Below, piece by piece: positions 18,121 to 27,695 of a stretch of 46,336 bases of DNA. Position 1 is the first letter of the stretch, and every line of letters begins with the position of its first letter. The notes beneath the pieces were generated by a model. It saw only the letters and a program-made list of their open reading frames with translations, did no database searches and was not told the origin of the DNA. The DNA comes from Limnobacter sp. (GTDB taxonomy: Bacteria > Pseudomonadota > Gammaproteobacteria > Burkholderiales > Burkholderiaceae_E): positions 1 through 46,336 of the forward strand of contig JAAZBL010000038.1 of NCBI GenBank assembly GCA_012513825.1. Reading direction: 5' to 3'. The position numbers and the translations under genes were made by a program.

Positions 18121-20996
18121 CAGGCGAACTCGCGCGCTTCGCCGGCGCCGTGCAGGTTCTCGTCGCAGCGCCCGCAGAGCGTCGGGTGCTCGGGGTTCGT
18201 CCCGACGTCTTCGCGCCAGTGCCAGCAACGCTCGCACTTCCGGTTCGGGCTCGGCTCGACGACGATCGCCGTGTCCGCGGCCGTGGCGACCCGTTCGAGG
18301 CGCGCCTTCGAGACGATCAGCACGAAGCGCAGGTCTTCGCCGAGCGACGCAGCAGCGTCGTACTGCTCGCCGTGCAGCCGCAGCGTGACCTCGGCCTGCA
18401 GCGAGGACCCGATGCCGCCGGCGCTGCGCACCTCCTCGAGCCGGCGCATCACCTCGGCGCGCAATTCGCGCAGCGTCTCCCACTTGGCCAGCAGGGCCTC
18501 GGCATCGGGCTGCGGATCGAAGGCGTGCCAGGTCTGCGTGAAGATCGTTTCGCCGTGCTCGCGGTGAAGGTCCGGCGCGAACAGCGGCCAGGCCTCCTCG
18601 GCAGTGAACGACAGGATCGGCGCGATCAAGCGCAGCAGCGCGTCGGTGATCGCGTGCAGCGCCGTCTGCGCCGAGCGGCGTGCCGGGGAGTCCGCGGCCG
18701 TCGTGTACAGCCGATCCTTCAGGATGTCGAGATAGAACGCGCCCAGGTCTTCGGAGCAGAAGGTCTGCAGCTTCGCGACCGCCGGGTGGAACTCGAAGTG
18801 CTCGTAGTCCTGCGCGATCGACGCCTGCCAGGCGGCCGTCATCGCCAGCGCGTAGCGGTCGATCTCGAACATCCGTTCGAGCGGCACCGCGTCGCGTTGC
18901 GGATCGAAGTCGGACACGTTGGCCAGCAGGAATCGCAGCGTGTTGCGGATCCGGCGATAGGCCTCGACGACGCGCTTCAGGATCTCGTCGGAAATCGACA
19001 GCTCGCCCGAGTAGTCGGTGGCCGCGACCCACAGCCGCAGGATCTCGGCGCCCAGCGTGTCGGACACCTTCTGCGGCGCGACGACGTTGCCGCGCGACTT
19101 CGACATCTTCATGCCCTGGCCGTCGACGACGAACCCGTGCGTGAGCAGCGCGCGGTACGGCGGCTCGCCGTTCATCATCGACGAGGTCAGCAGCGACGAG
19201 TGGAACCAGCCGCGGTGCTGGTCGCTGCCTTCGAGGTACATGTCGGCCGGGAAGGTCGACTGGTCGGCGTGCGAGCCGCGCAGCACCGTCTGGTGCGTGG
19301 TGCCCGAGTCGAACCAGACGTCGAGCGTGTCGCGGTTCTTCTCGTAGAGCGCGGCCTCGTCGCCGAGCAGTTCCTTCGGGTCGAGCCGCTGCCAGGCTTC
19401 GATCCCTTCGCGTTCGATGCGCTGCGCCACCTGCTCCAGCAGTTCGGGCGTGCGCGGGTGCAGCTCGCCGGTTTCCCGGTGCACGAAGAAGGCCATCGGC
19501 ACGCCCCACTGGCGCTGGCGCGACAGCGTCCAGTCCGGACGGTTGGCGATCATTCCATGCAGCCGCGCCTTGCCCCAGGACGGATAGAAACGGGTGGCCT
19601 CGACGCCGCGCAGCGCCGTCTCCCTCAGCGTTTCGCCGCCGCCGACCGGCACCAGGTCCATGCCGGCGAACCACTGGTTCGACGCGCGGTAGATGACCGG
19701 CGTCTTGTGGCGCCAGCAGTGCATGTAACTGTGCGACTCGTCGCTCGCGGAGAACAGGCAGCCGTGCGCGCGGATGTGCTCGACGATCTTCGGGTTCGCC
19801 TCCCAGATCGTCATCCCGGCGAAGTCGGGCAGCCAGCTCGCGAAGCGGCCGTCGCCGAGCACCGGCTGCAGGATGTCCTCGTCGGCCATCCCGTGCTCCT
19901 TGCACGAGTGGAAGTCCTCGACGCCGTAGGCCGGCGCCGAATGCACGAGCCCGGTGCCCGAATCGAGCGTCACGTAGTCGCCGAGGTAGACCGGCGACAG
20001 TCGGTCGGCGAACGGATGGCGAAAGGCGATGCCCTCGAGCGCCTTGCCCTTGCTGCGTGCGAGGATCTCGCCGCGGCCTTCGCCGTCCAGCCCCCAGCGC
20101 TTCAGGCAGGCCTCGACGAGATCGCTCGCCATGATCAGCAGCGCCGGCTCGCCGAGCCAGTCGTCGACGCGCACCAGCGCGTAGTCGACGTCGGGATGCA
20201 GGTTCAGCGCCTGGTTCGACGGGATCGTCCAGGGCGTCGTCGTCCAGATCACAGCGTAGCCGCGCGCCAGCGGCAGCTCGGGCAGGCCGAACGCGGCGGC
20301 GAGCCTGGACAGCTCCGCTTCGGCGAACGGGAAACCGACGTCGATCGACGGGTCGGTGCGATCGGCATACTCGACTTCGGCCTCGGCCAGCGCCGAGCCG
20401 CAGTCGAAGCACCAGTTGACCGGCTTCAGGCCGCGGTAGACGTAGCCCTTGCGCATGATCGTGCCGAGCGCGCGCAGTTCGTCGGCCTCGTTCTTCGGGG
20501 CCATCGTCATGTACGGGTCGTCCCACTGGCCGAGCACGCCGAGCCGGATGAAATCCTTCATCTGGCGGGCGATCTGCTCGGTGGCGTAGGCGCGCGATTT
20601 CGCCTGGACCTCGTCGGCCGGCAGGTTCTTGCCGTACTTCTTCTCGATCTGGATCTCGATCGGCATCCCGTGGCAGTCCCAGCCCGGCACGTAGCGCGCG
20701 TCGAGCCCGGCCATGTTGCGGCTCTTGACGATGATGTCCTTCAGGATCTTGTTGACGGCATGGCCGATGTGGATGTCGCCGTTCGCGTACGGCGGCCCGT
20801 CGTGCAGCACCCAGACCGGCCGGCCGAGCGAGGCCTTGCGGATCGCCTCGTAGACGCCCTTTTCCTGCCACTGCCGCGTCCACTGCGGTTCGCGCCTGGC
20901 GAGGTCTCCGCGCATCGGAAACGGCGTGTCCGGCAGGTTCAGCGTGGCGCGGTACGAGGCGGCCTTCGCGGCCGGGGCGGATTTGCCTTCGGACAT
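18120..20996 (-). CDS. ileS: Isoleucyl-tRNA synthetase
   Basis: This 958-residue class I synthetase charges tRNA(Ile). The HIGH motif is at 76-79 (DIHIGHA) and KMSKS at 630-634. [10 protein letters not shown] belongs to the editing domain. The C-terminal zinc finger is visible as CERCWHW and later [10 protein letters not shown] chose ATG 20996 (MSEGKSAP); an in-frame ATG 54 bp further up adds an arginine/proline-rich stretch without family support. It follows ribF by 63 bp and overlaps lspA, giving the common ribF-ileS-lspA operon. Confidence 0.97.
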   Translation of the reverse strand: MSEGKSAPAAKAASYRATLNLPDTPFPMRGDLARREPQWTRQWQEKGVYEAIRKASLGRPVWVLHDGPPYANGDIHIGHAVNKILKDIIVKSRNMAGLDARYVPGWDCHGMPIEIQIEKKYGKNLPADEVQAKSRAYATEQIARQMKDFIRLGVLGQWDDPYMTMAPKNEADELRALGTIMRKGYVYRGLKPVNWCFDCGSALAEAEVEYADRTDPSIDVGFPFAEAELSRLAAAFGLPELPLARGYAVIWTTTPWTIPSNQALNLHPDVDYALVRVDDWLGEPALLIMASDLVEACLKRWGLDGEGRGEILARSKGKALEGIAFRHPFADRLSPVYLGDYVTLDSGTGLVHSAPAYGVEDFHSCKEHGMADEDILQPVLGDGRFASWLPDFAGMTIWEANPKIVEHIRAHGCLFSASDESHSYMHCWRHKTPVIYRASNQWFAGMDLVPVGGGETLRETALRGVEATRFYPSWGKARLHGMIANRPDWTLSRQRQWGVPMAFFVHRETGELHPRTPELLEQVAQRIEREGIEAWQRLDPKELLGDEAALYEKNRDTLDVWFDSGTTHQTVLRGSHADQSTFPADMYLEGSDQHRGWFHSSLLTSSMMNGEPPYRALLTHGFVVDGQGMKMSKSRGNVVAPQKVSDTLGAEILRLWVAATDYSGELSISDEILKRVVEAYRRIRNTLRFLLANVSDFDPQRDAVPLERMFEIDRYALAMTAAWQASIAQDYEHFEFHPAVAKLQTFCSEDLGAFYLDILKDRLYTTAADSPARRSAQTALHAITDALLRLIAPILSFTAEEAWPLFAPDLHREHGETIFTQTWHAFDPQPDAEALLAKWETLRELRAEVMRRLEEVRSAGGIGSSLQAEVTLRLHGEQYDAAASLGEDLRFVLIVSKARLERVATAADTAIVVEPSPNRKCERCWHWREDVGTNPEHPTLCGRCDENLHGAGEAREFA

Positions 20997-21059
20997 GGGG
21001 TCTTTGCTCTGGATAGGACGGGTGCGCGGGCGGGGAGGCGGCCGAACCATGGCGGGCTG

Positions 21060-22022
21060 CTATGGCCGGGTCCGGTTCGCGAACCAGGCACGCGCCTGTC
21101 GTTCGTCGACCCGGATCTGGGCGCTCAGCGCTTCGAGCGAATCGAAATCGGCCTCGTCGCGCAGCTTGTGCAGGAACTCGACGCGGATGCGTTCGCCGTA
21201 GACGTCGCGGGCGAAGTCGAACAGGTGCACTTCGAGCAGCAGCCGACCGTCGCGCTCGACGGCAGGGCGGGTTCCGAGGCTCGCGACGCCGGGAAGCGGC
21301 TGGGCGCCCAGCCCGTGCACCTGGACGACGAAGACGCCGTGCACTGCGGCCCGCGCGAAGTGCAGCGGCAGGTTCAAGGTCGGGAAACCGAGGTTGCGGC
21401 CGAGCTTGCGTCCGTGGATCACGCGCCCGCTGATCGTGTACGGCCGCCCGAGCAGGCGCCGCGCGCGCTCGAAGTCGCCGGCGGCCAGCGCGTCGCGCAC
21501 GGCCGAACTCGATACGCGCGTGCCTTCGCGCTCGACGGTCGGCAGCCGGGCCAGTTCGTAGGCACCGCGCGCCGCCGCTTCGGCCAGCATCTCGAAGTCG
21601 CCTCGTCGCCGGGCACCGAAGCGGAAGTCGTCGCCGACCATCAGGTAGGCTGCACGCAGCCCGTCGACGATGATCCGGTCGATGAAGTCCTCGGCCGGCA
21701 GCGCGGCCAGCGCGGCGTCGAAGCGGGCGATGCAGACGCGATCGACGCCGCAGTCGGCCAGCGCCTCGAGCTTGTCGCGCGTGGTGCTGATCCGCGCCGG
21801 CGGCGTGACCGGCGGCATGCCCGGCCGCGGGTGCGCGGCGAACCATTCGCGCGGGTGCGGCTCGAAGGTCAGCACGCAGACGTCGAGCCCGCGCACGCGC
21901 GCGGCTTCCGCGAGAAGCTCGATCATCTGCCGATGCCCCGCATGGACGCCGTCGAAATTGCCGACCGTCAGCGCGCAGGGGCGCCGCGATTCGGGCGGAG
22001 GCAGGCGTCGGAAGACTTCCAT
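21060..22022 (-). CDS. ribF: Bifunctional riboflavin kinase / FAD synthetase
   Basis: RibF phosphorylates riboflavin to FMN and adenylylates it to FAD. The 320-residue length is standard. The N-terminal adenylyltransferase domain shows TVGNFDGVHAGHRQ (nucleotide-binding GNFDGVHxGH), VLTFEPHPRE and VGDDFRFGARRRGD. The C-terminal kinase domain shows SGRVIHGRKLGRNLGFPTLNL, with the GxxxGFPT motif, and EVHLFDF. Its promoter is probably the TATAAT at 22117-22122. It leads the ribF-ileS-lspA operon and is divergent from purN. Confidence 0.96.
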   Translation of the reverse strand: MEVFRRLPPPESRRPCALTVGNFDGVHAGHRQMIELLAEAARVRGLDVCVLTFEPHPREWFAAHPRPGMPPVTPPARISTTRDKLEALADCGVDRVCIARFDAALAALPAEDFIDRIIVDGLRAAYLMVGDDFRFGARRRGDFEMLAEAAARGAYELARLPTVEREGTRVSSSAVRDALAAGDFERARRLLGRPYTISGRVIHGRKLGRNLGFPTLNLPLHFARAAVHGVFVVQVHGLGAQPLPGVASLGTRPAVERDGRLLLEVHLFDFARDVYGERIRVEFLHKLRDEADFDSLEALSAQIRVDERQARAWFANRTRP

Positions 22023-22116
22023 CGAGGCGGGTTCGGCTGGGGCCGCGCGCGCGGCGCTCGTGGCGCCGGCGGTGTGGCCGGTTCTCGTGCGCGTGGCAGG
22101 ACGTGCAAAACCTTGA

Positions 22117-22122
22117 ATTATA
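22117..22122 (-). promoter_or_regulatory. -10 box for ribF-ileS-lspA
   Basis: A consensus TATAAT lies on the minus strand, giving a leader of about 90 nt before the ribF ATG at 22022. The -35 region is GC-rich and not consensus. Confidence 0.5.
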
Positions 22123-22154
22123 GGACCCGGCGGGGCCGGCGCCGCGGACTGAAC

Positions 22155-22160
22155 TAAAAT
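22155..22160 (+). promoter_or_regulatory. purN -10 box abutting the start codon
   Basis: TAAAAT ends six bases before the purN ATG at 22167. No ribosome site is present, so a leaderless transcript is likely. The -35 region is poor. Confidence 0.5.
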
Positions 22161-22166
22161 CCGCCG

Positions 22167-22820
22167 ATGAAGAAGATCGTCGTCCTGATCTCCGGGCGCG
22201 GATCCAACATGACGGCGATCGCCCGGACCTGCGCTGCCGAGGGCTGGCCGGCGAGCATCGTCGCCGTGATCTGCAATCGGCCCGGCGCCGAGGGGCTGGC
22301 CGTGGCCGAAGCGCTCGGCTTGCCGGTGCGCGTCGTCGATCACCGGCGCCACGACGGGCGCGAAGCCTTCGAAGCGGCGCTGGCCCGCGCGATCGATGCC
22401 GAAGCGCCCGATCTCGTCGTGCTCGCCGGCTTCATGCGGATCCTGACCGACGGCTTCGTGCGCCGCTATGCGGGCCGCCTGCTGAACATCCATCCGTCGC
22501 TGCTGCCGGCATTTCCGGGGCTGGACACGCATCGTCGCGCGCTGGCCGCCGGCGTCCGCGTGCACGGCGCGACCGTGCACTTCGTCGGCACCGAGGTCGA
22601 CGCCGGGCCGATCGTCGCGCAGGCAGCGCTGGCCGTACGCGACGACGACACCGAGCAGACACTGGCGCAACGCGTGCTCGAACTCGAGCACCGGCTCTAT
22701 CCGATGGCCGTGCGCTGGTTCGTCGACGACCGCTTGCGGATCGAAGGCGGCCGCGTCGTGCTGCTGCCGGCGAATGGCGGCGGACCGCCGGAACCGAGGC
22801 TGATCGGAGAGATCGGATGA
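22167..22820 (+). CDS. purN: Phosphoribosylglycinamide formyltransferase 1
   Basis: PurN transfers a formyl group from 10-formyltetrahydrofolate to glycinamide ribonucleotide in purine synthesis. The 217-residue length is normal. The phosphate loop is LISGRGSNM (8-15). Catalytic residues are Asn107 and His109 (LLNIHPSLLPAFPG) and Asp145 (GTEVDAGPIV). The ATG overlaps no upstream gene and has no Shine-Dalgarno. Its stop overlaps the start of the following methyltransferase gene (ATGA, 22817-22820). Confidence 0.97.
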   Translation: MKKIVVLISGRGSNMTAIARTCAAEGWPASIVAVICNRPGAEGLAVAEALGLPVRVVDHRRHDGREAFEAALARAIDAEAPDLVVLAGFMRILTDGFVRRYAGRLLNIHPSLLPAFPGLDTHRRALAAGVRVHGATVHFVGTEVDAGPIVAQAALAVRDDDTEQTLAQRVLELEHRLYPMAVRWFVDDRLRIEGGRVVLLPANGGGPPEPRLIGEIG

Positions 22821-24295
22821 GTGGTGCGCGCGGACCAGGCAGGCAGCGGGCCGGTGCGAACCGGGCGGACGCAAAGCGGCCGAGCGCGAATCGGGCAGGC
22901 GCGAACCGGGCGGACGCGAATCGGGCGGACGCAAAGAGCCCGAGCGCGAACCGGTCGGGTGGGAATCGGACAGCCATGGCCCGGGCGGGCGCAGGCAATC
23001 GCGGGGCCGCCGCGCGCCCGCCGATCGACGTGCGCGCGCTCGAAGCCGTGCTGCCGCTGGACGGTCCGGCCGATGTCCTGCTGCGCGCGTTCTTTCGCCG
23101 GCATCCCGAGATGGGCCGGCGCGACCGGGCGCAGGTCGCCGAGACGGTCTTCGACGTGCTTCGCAATCGCCGGCTGCATGCGCATCTGGCGCAGGGCGGC
23201 AGCGGGCCGCTCGGTGCGCGGCTCGTCGCCGTGTCGCGGATTCGCCGCGGGCTGCCGGCGCGTGTCGACGGCTCGGCGCCCGATGCGCCGCCCGACTGGC
23301 TGCGGCGCGCGCGCGACCTCGATCCGGCCGTGCTGCCCTTCGCGGTCCGCTTCAGCCTGCCCGACTGGCTCGGCGACGATCTCGCGAAGCGGCCCGACGG
23401 ACGGGCGCTGGCAGCCGCCCTGCTGGAGCCGGCGCCGCTCGACCTGCGCGTCAACGCGCTGGTTACGGATCGCGAATCGGCGATCGCGGCCCTGGCCGAA
23501 GACGGCATCGTCGCCGATGCGCTGCCGCTGGCGCCGCTCGCGCTGCGCGTGCACGGCAAGCCCGCGCTAGAGAACAGCCGCGCGTTCCGGACGGGCATGG
23601 TCGAGGTCCAGGACACCGGCAGCCAGTTGCTCGCGATGCTGATGGCCCCGCGACGCGGGCAGACGGTGATCGACCTGTGTGCCGGCGCAGGCGGCAAGAC
23701 GCTGGCGCTCGCTGCCGCGATGCGCTCGACCGGCCAGGTCTTCGCCTGCGACGTGTCGCCGTCGCGCCTGAGGCGCCTGCGTCCGCGCCTCCAGCGTGCC
23801 GGCGCGACCAACGTCCAGCCGATGTCAATCGCCAGCGAGCGCGACCCGAAGCTCGACCGGCTGGCCGGCAGGGCGGACGCCGTGCTCGTCGACGCGCCGT
23901 GCAGCGGCACCGGGACGCTGCGGCGCAATCCCGACCTGAAATGGCGGACCTCGCCCGAGGCGATTTCCCGCCTCGTCGAGCAGCAGCGCGCGATCCTTGC
24001 CGCCGCCGCGCGGCTCGTCAAGCCGGGCGGGGTCCTCGTCTACGGCACCTGCAGCCTGCTGGCCGAGGAAAACGAAGCCCAGGTCCGGTGGTTCGAGGCG
24101 ACCCATTCGGGATTCGTGCGCGAGCCGGCCCGCCCGGTCCTGCAGGTGCAGGGGGCGGTGCTCGCCGAAGCGGATGCGGAACGAGCCGCTGCGGCCGGGG
24201 AGCGGGAGGACGGCTTGCTGCGCTTGCTGCCGCACCGCGACGGGGTCGACGGCTTCTTTGCAGTCCGCTGGCGCCGGACCGCCCCGGGAAATTAG
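22817..24295 (+). CDS. RsmB/NOP-family RNA (cytosine-C5) methyltransferase
   Basis: This 492-residue S-adenosylmethionine-dependent enzyme methylates a cytosine in RNA. The Rossmann domain starts about residue 255: EVQDTGSQLLA, then the SAM loop DLCAGAGGKTLALAAAM. The two functional cysteines are in VDAPCSGTGTLRRNPDLKW (motif IV) and VYGTCSLLAEENEAQV (motif VI, catalytic). An N-terminal helical domain (about 70-250) precedes it. Residues 1 to about 58 are a repetitive Ala/Asn/Arg/Asp tail coded by a minisatellite. It is translationally coupled to purN. Whether it is the 16S rRNA enzyme RsmB or a related tRNA/rRNA enzyme is not settled; the usual N-terminal NusB-like domain seems reduced. Confidence 0.87.
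   Translation: MSGARGPGRQRAGANRADAKRPSANRAGANRADANRADAKSPSANRSGGNRTAMARAGAGNRGAAARPPIDVRALEAVLPLDGPADVLLRAFFRRHPEMGRRDRAQVAETVFDVLRNRRLHAHLAQGGSGPLGARLVAVSRIRRGLPARVDGSAPDAPPDWLRRARDLDPAVLPFAVRFSLPDWLGDDLAKRPDGRALAAALLEPAPLDLRVNALVTDRESAIAALAEDGIVADALPLAPLALRVHGKPALENSRAFRTGMVEVQDTGSQLLAMLMAPRRGQTVIDLCAGAGGKTLALAAAMRSTGQVFACDVSPSRLRRLRPRLQRAGATNVQPMSIASERDPKLDRLAGRADAVLVDAPCSGTGTLRRNPDLKWRTSPEAISRLVEQQRAILAAAARLVKPGGVLVYGTCSLLAEENEAQVRWFEATHSGFVREPARPVLQVQGAVLAEADAERAAAAGEREDGLLRLLPHRDGVDGFFAVRWRRTAPGN
22855..22970 (+). repeat. Minisatellite coding the N-terminus of the methyltransferase
   Basis: Units of about 15 bp built on GCGAAYCGGGCGGAC recur, and a longer block (22856-22898) is repeated almost unchanged 60 bp on (22916-22958). 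In frame it codes runs of ANRADA, ANRAGA and KxPSANR. All unit lengths are multiples of three. Confidence 0.75.
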
Positions 24296-24407
24296 TCGGT
24301 GGTACAGCGGGGTCACCGGGCTGGCCCGATACCCTGCATGAGATCATCGACGCCGCAGGGTGCGCGGCGCCATGTTTCGGGCACTGCAAGGAGTTTGGAG
24401 ACACACC

Positions 24408-25598
24408 GTGCCGGATTTTCTCATCGCATTTCTCGCCGACGGCCTGAGCGGAGCGAGCGCGGGGCAGATCGTGCTGTACACGCTGATCACCACGCACGTG
24501 ACGATCGCCGCGGTCACGATCTTCCTGCATCGCTGCCAGGCGCATCGGGCGCTGGACCTTCATCCGATCGCATCGCACTTCTTCCGCTTCTGGCTCTGGC
24601 TGACCACCGGCATGGTCACGCGCGAGTGGGCGGCAGTCCACCGCAAGCACCACGCACGCGTCGAGACCGACGACGACCCGCACAGCCCGCGCCGTTGGGG
24701 GCTGCGCAAGGTGCTCTTCGAGGGGGCCGAACTCTACCGGCGCGAGGCCGCGAACGCCGAGACCCTGCAGCGCTTCGGCCAGGGAACGCCCGACGACTGG
24801 ATCGAGCGCAAACTCTATTCGCGCCGTCCGGAGCTCGGGGTTGCCTTGCTGCTGGTCGCCGACCTTGCGCTGTTCGGGCTGGCCGGCCTCGCCGTCTGGG
24901 GAGTGCAGATGCTGTGGATTCCGTTCTGGGCAGCCGGCGTCGTCAACGGGCTCGGCCACGCGAAGGGCTATCGCAATTTCGATTGCCGCGACGCGAGCAC
25001 GAACCTGGTCCCCTGGGGTGTGCTGATCGGCGGCGAGGAACTGCACAACAACCATCACACCTACCCGAGCTCGGCGCGCCTGTCGGTCAGATGGTTCGAA
25101 TTCGACATCGGCTGGGCCTACATCCGGATCCTGTCGCTGCTGCGGCTGGCCAGGGTGCGTCGCGTGGCGCCTCGACCGCGCTTCGTGCCGGCGCGGCCGG
25201 TGATCGACCTGGCGACCGTGCAGGCGGTGATAGTTCATCGCTACGACCTGATGGCGCACTATGCGCGCTCGCTTCGGCGCGCCTGCCGTCAGGAGGCGCA
25301 GCGACTGGCCGCGCTGCCGGAAGGGCGGCTGGTCGCTTCGGCGCGCCGCTGGCTGCACCGGGACACCGCGCAGTGGACGGAGCAGCACCGGGCGCGCGGC
25401 GCCGAGATATTCGAGGTGAGCGAAACCCTGCGCAAGCTGGTCGAGATGCGCGACGAACTGGCGGCCTTGTGGGAGCGCTCGAACCTGAGCCGCGAGCAGC
25501 TGATCGCTCACCTGCAGCAGTGGTGCCATCGCGCCGAGTCGAGCGGCATCGCGGCGCTGCGCGACGTGTCGCTGCGGCTGCGCTCTTACGCGGGCTGA
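24408..25598 (+). CDS. Membrane fatty acid desaturase (acyl-CoA/acyl-lipid delta-9 type)
   Basis: This integral membrane di-iron enzyme introduces a double bond into an acyl chain. The three histidine boxes are HRCQAH (41-46), HRKHH (78-82) and EELHNNHHTYP in the second half, in the order and spacing of the desaturase family. Membrane segments flank the first box and lie at about 145-180. After the core, residues from about 250 to 396 form a charged, helical C-terminal region rich in Arg and Glu, as in proteobacterial homologues. I chose GTG 24408 because GGAG lies seven bases upstream and the protein then starts as homologues do; ATG 24372 or 24360 are in-frame alternatives. It follows the methyltransferase by 112 bp. 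Confidence 0.9.
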   Translation: MPDFLIAFLADGLSGASAGQIVLYTLITTHVTIAAVTIFLHRCQAHRALDLHPIASHFFRFWLWLTTGMVTREWAAVHRKHHARVETDDDPHSPRRWGLRKVLFEGAELYRREAANAETLQRFGQGTPDDWIERKLYSRRPELGVALLLVADLALFGLAGLAVWGVQMLWIPFWAAGVVNGLGHAKGYRNFDCRDASTNLVPWGVLIGGEELHNNHHTYPSSARLSVRWFEFDIGWAYIRILSLLRLARVRRVAPRPRFVPARPVIDLATVQAVIVHRYDLMAHYARSLRRACRQEAQRLAALPEGRLVASARRWLHRDTAQWTEQHRARGAEIFEVSETLRKLVEMRDELAALWERSNLSREQLIAHLQQWCHRAESSGIAALRDVSLRLRSYAG

Positions 25599-25603
25599 AA
25601 CGA

Positions 25604-25630
25604 CGAAGCCCCGCACGCGGCGGGGCTTCG
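25604..25630. terminator. Bidirectional stem-loop between desaturase and rpmG
   Basis: A perfect 11-bp stem (25604-25614 with 25620-25630) lies between the convergent desaturase and rpmG genes. No strong T-tract follows on either strand, so termination efficiency is uncertain. Confidence 0.6.
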
Positions 25631-25709
25631 AAAGCGTAAAGCGTGCGGCGCTCGCGCGGCACGCTCGCCGAGCTGCGTCGCGGCTCGTGCCGCGACGTTC
25701 AGCCCGATT

Positions 25710-25865
25710 TCACTTGATCTTGGCTTCCTTGTAGGTAACGTGCTTGCGAGCGACGGGATCGAACTTCTTGATCTCCATCTTCTCGGGCATGTTCCGCTTG
25801 TTCTTCGTGGTCGTGTAGAAGTGGCCGGTGCCGGCCGTCGATTCGAGCTTGATCTTGTCGCGCAT
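25710..25865 (-). CDS. rpmG: 50S ribosomal protein L33
   Basis: This 51-residue ribosomal protein reads [20 protein letters not shown] followed by [17 protein letters not shown] and ends VTYKEAKIK, matching the cysteine-free type of L33 along its length. A GAGG site precedes the ATG. It lies 89 bp downstream of rpmB, the usual rpmB-rpmG pair. Confidence 0.97.
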   Translation of the reverse strand: MRDKIKLESTAGTGHFYTTTKNKRNMPEKMEIKKFDPVARKHVTYKEAKIK

Positions 25866-25954
25866 GATGTTTGCCTCGCTGCTGCGGTCGGGTTCGTGAT
25901 TTGCGCGCTCGCTTCAGGGCGCGAATGCCGTGGCCGGGCTCGCCGGGGCCGGGC

Positions 25955-26188
25955 TCAGACTTCGCCGCGGGCGCGCAGGTCGGCGAGCACTGCGTCGATG
26001 CCGAGCTTGTCGATCATCCGCAGGCCGGCGTTCGTGATGCGCAGGCGTACCCAGCGCTTCTCCGATTCGACCCAGATGCGGCGGTATTGCAGGTTCGGCA
26101 GGAAACGACGCTTCGTCTTGTTGTTCGCGTGCGAAACGTTGTTGCCGACCATCGGCGATTTTCCGGTGATTTGGCAGACTCGGGCCAT
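25955..26188 (-). CDS. rpmB: 50S ribosomal protein L28
   Basis: This 77-residue protein starts [20 protein letters not shown] and continues [13 protein letters not shown] with [17 protein letters not shown], as in proteobacterial L28. The in-frame upstream extension to 26302 is leader sequence. A strong promoter sits upstream within the end of the AraC-type gene. Confidence 0.97.
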   Translation of the reverse strand: MARVCQITGKSPMVGNNVSHANNKTKRRFLPNLQYRRIWVESEKRWVRLRITNAGLRMIDKLGIDAVLADLRARGEV

Positions 26189-26310
26189 GATTGTTCGTCC
26201 TGTCGGGAGATGCCGCTCGGGGATGGCGCTCGGGGCTTCGTCCTGTCGGACGTCGATCTCCCGGCCTTGAGCCCCCGAAGCTGAAGCCTTCCGGCTCAGC
26301 AAAGCCGCTC

Positions 26311-26340
26311 ATTATAGGACAAGGCCGGCTTGACCGGCAA
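26311..26340 (-). promoter_or_regulatory. rpmB-rpmG promoter overlapping the end of the araC-type gene
   Basis: TTGCCG (26340-26335) and a consensus TATAAT (26316-26311) are 18 nt apart on the minus strand. The -10 box contains the TAA stop codon of the upstream regulator, so the promoter is embedded in its last codons. The leader would be about 115 nt. Confidence 0.65.
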
Positions 26341-27514
26341 GCGAGCGCTGGTGCGCCCGGTAGGCCGCCGGGCTCGTTCCCGTCCATCGCCTGAACGCCC
26401 GGAAGAACGAGACCGGATCGTCGAAGCCCATCTGCTCGCCGATCGCGGCGACCGGATCCGAGGACAGGCACAGCCGTTCGGTGGCCAGTTCGCAACGCAC
26501 CTGATCCTTGATCTCCCGGAAACTCGTGCCCTGAGCGCGCAGACGCCGCGTCAGCGTGCGAACCGACATGTGCATCGCCTGCGCCACCTGGTCGAGTTCG
26601 CTGGCCGGGGCCTGCAGGTTGGCGGACAGGTGATGTCGCAGGCGCTCGACCAGCGGCGGCGGATCGGGCGGAAAGAGCCAGTCGTACGGCGTCCTGGCGA
26701 CGAAGCTGCGGAGTTCGCGTCGACCGCGCCGCAGCGGCAGGTCGAGCAGCGCCGCATCGAACTTCAGGCCGGTGAAGTCGCGATCGAAGTGCACCTGGCC
26801 GGGGAACAGCGTCTCACCGGCCCCGCTGGCTCCCTGCCGCGCGAACGCGAAGCTCGCCTGGCGCACCGGGATTGGCTGCGCGATCAGCCAGGAGGCCAGG
26901 CCATGGACCAGCTTCAGAAGCAGCATCAGTCCGAGCGGCGCAGGCGTGCGTCGACGCGGGCCGGGCTCGATCACGACGGTCGCCTCGTCTCGAGCGCGTT
27001 CGAGACGCAGCGCGAAGTCTTCGCGCGTGATGTGTACGAATCCGCGCATCCGATGCAAGGCCGTCTGCAGGCTGCGTGATTCGATCAGGCTCAGGCACAG
27101 CAGTTTCGTCGTGCCGGCGCGAACCGGCGCTTCGAGCAGGCCCAGCATCTCGTCGTCGCGCGATGCAGCCAGCGCGCGCCAGTGCTGGACGAAACGGCTG
27201 GCGCACACCTGCGGTTCGGATACGCGCGGCAGGACGACGCCGCAACCGCTGCTGTGCAGCGGGCCTGCAGCCCGAAGCGGGTCGGCCGCAAGCACCGGTC
27301 CGTGGCCGGCGTTCGAGTCGGCGTCGGCGAGGATCGCCCGCGCCAACGACAACGGCAGTGTCGGCGTCCCGTGCTCCGGCAGCGTCGGCGTCCCGTTCCC
27401 GCGGCCGCGGCCCGGCTGCGGGCCGGCGCCGGCCACCGGCTCGATCGCGGCGATTCCCGCCTGTTGCCTCGTGCGTACCGCCGGCTCCTGCCGCGCATCG
27501 CTGCGCTTGCGCAT
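26312..27514 (-). CDS. AraC-family transcriptional regulator (arabinose-binding-domain type)
   Basis: This 400-residue regulator has an N-terminal ligand-sensing region and a C-terminal AraC DNA-binding domain. The two helix-turn-helix units are LDQVAQAMHMSVRTLTRRLR and IGEQMGFDDPVSFFRAFRRW, ending GTSPAAYRAHQ. The central part (TPYDWLFPP and the LPLRRGRRELRSF segment) fits the OruR/arabinose-binding-domain group that senses small metabolites. The start ATG 27514 has GGAGGAG upstream. Residues 40-60 hold a duplicated GTPTLP. It is divergent from the DUF6351 lipoprotein gene 181 bp away, so that gene is its likely target. Confidence 0.88.
   Translation of the reverse strand: MRKRSDARQEPAVRTRQQAGIAAIEPVAGAGPQPGRGRGNGTPTLPEHGTPTLPLSLARAILADADSNAGHGPVLAADPLRAAGPLHSSGCGVVLPRVSEPQVCASRFVQHWRALAASRDDEMLGLLEAPVRAGTTKLLCLSLIESRSLQTALHRMRGFVHITREDFALRLERARDEATVVIEPGPRRRTPAPLGLMLLLKLVHGLASWLIAQPIPVRQASFAFARQGASGAGETLFPGQVHFDRDFTGLKFDAALLDLPLRRGRRELRSFVARTPYDWLFPPDPPPLVERLRHHLSANLQAPASELDQVAQAMHMSVRTLTRRLRAQGTSFREIKDQVRCELATERLCLSSDPVAAIGEQMGFDDPVSFFRAFRRWTGTSPAAYRAHQRSLAGQAGLVL
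26325..26337 (+). repeat. 13-bp near-direct repeat at the left edge of the araC-DUF6351 cassette
   Basis: CCGGCTTGACCGG here recurs with one mismatch as CCGGGTTGACCGG at 30162-30174. The two lie at the outer ends of the araC-type and DUF6351 coding sequences. It may be a duplication scar or chance. Confidence 0.3.
27354..27400 (-). repeat. Two-unit 24-bp tandem duplication in the araC-type gene
   Basis: Units 27354-27377 and 27378-27400 differ at few positions and code the repeated peptide GTPTLP. Confidence 0.6.
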
Positions 27515-27624
27515 GTCGCTCCTCCGTCCCGCTCGACGTTTCGTTTGGCCAACGTTTGCAGAGATTGACCGGTTCGGCAAGCCGGCTGGCCGGATTCGCA
27601 AGGGCTGCGTGCTGCCAGCTTTCC

Positions 27625-27630
27625 TAGAAT
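27625..27630 (+). promoter_or_regulatory. -10 box of the DUF6351 gene
   Basis: TAGAAT lies 65 bp before the ATG at 27696. The -35 position (GGGCTG) is not consensus, which fits dependence on an activator such as the divergent AraC-type protein. Confidence 0.45.
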
Positions 27631-27695
27631 CCAAGGCGCCGGGGTGCGTGCCGCGCGCCGATCGGCAGACGAGAACGGGGCGACACGGAGACGAC

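Noticed and set aside
18150-22157. 1335-codon plus-strand ORF
   Set aside because: Antisense to ileS and ribF, both certain; no recognisable domain.
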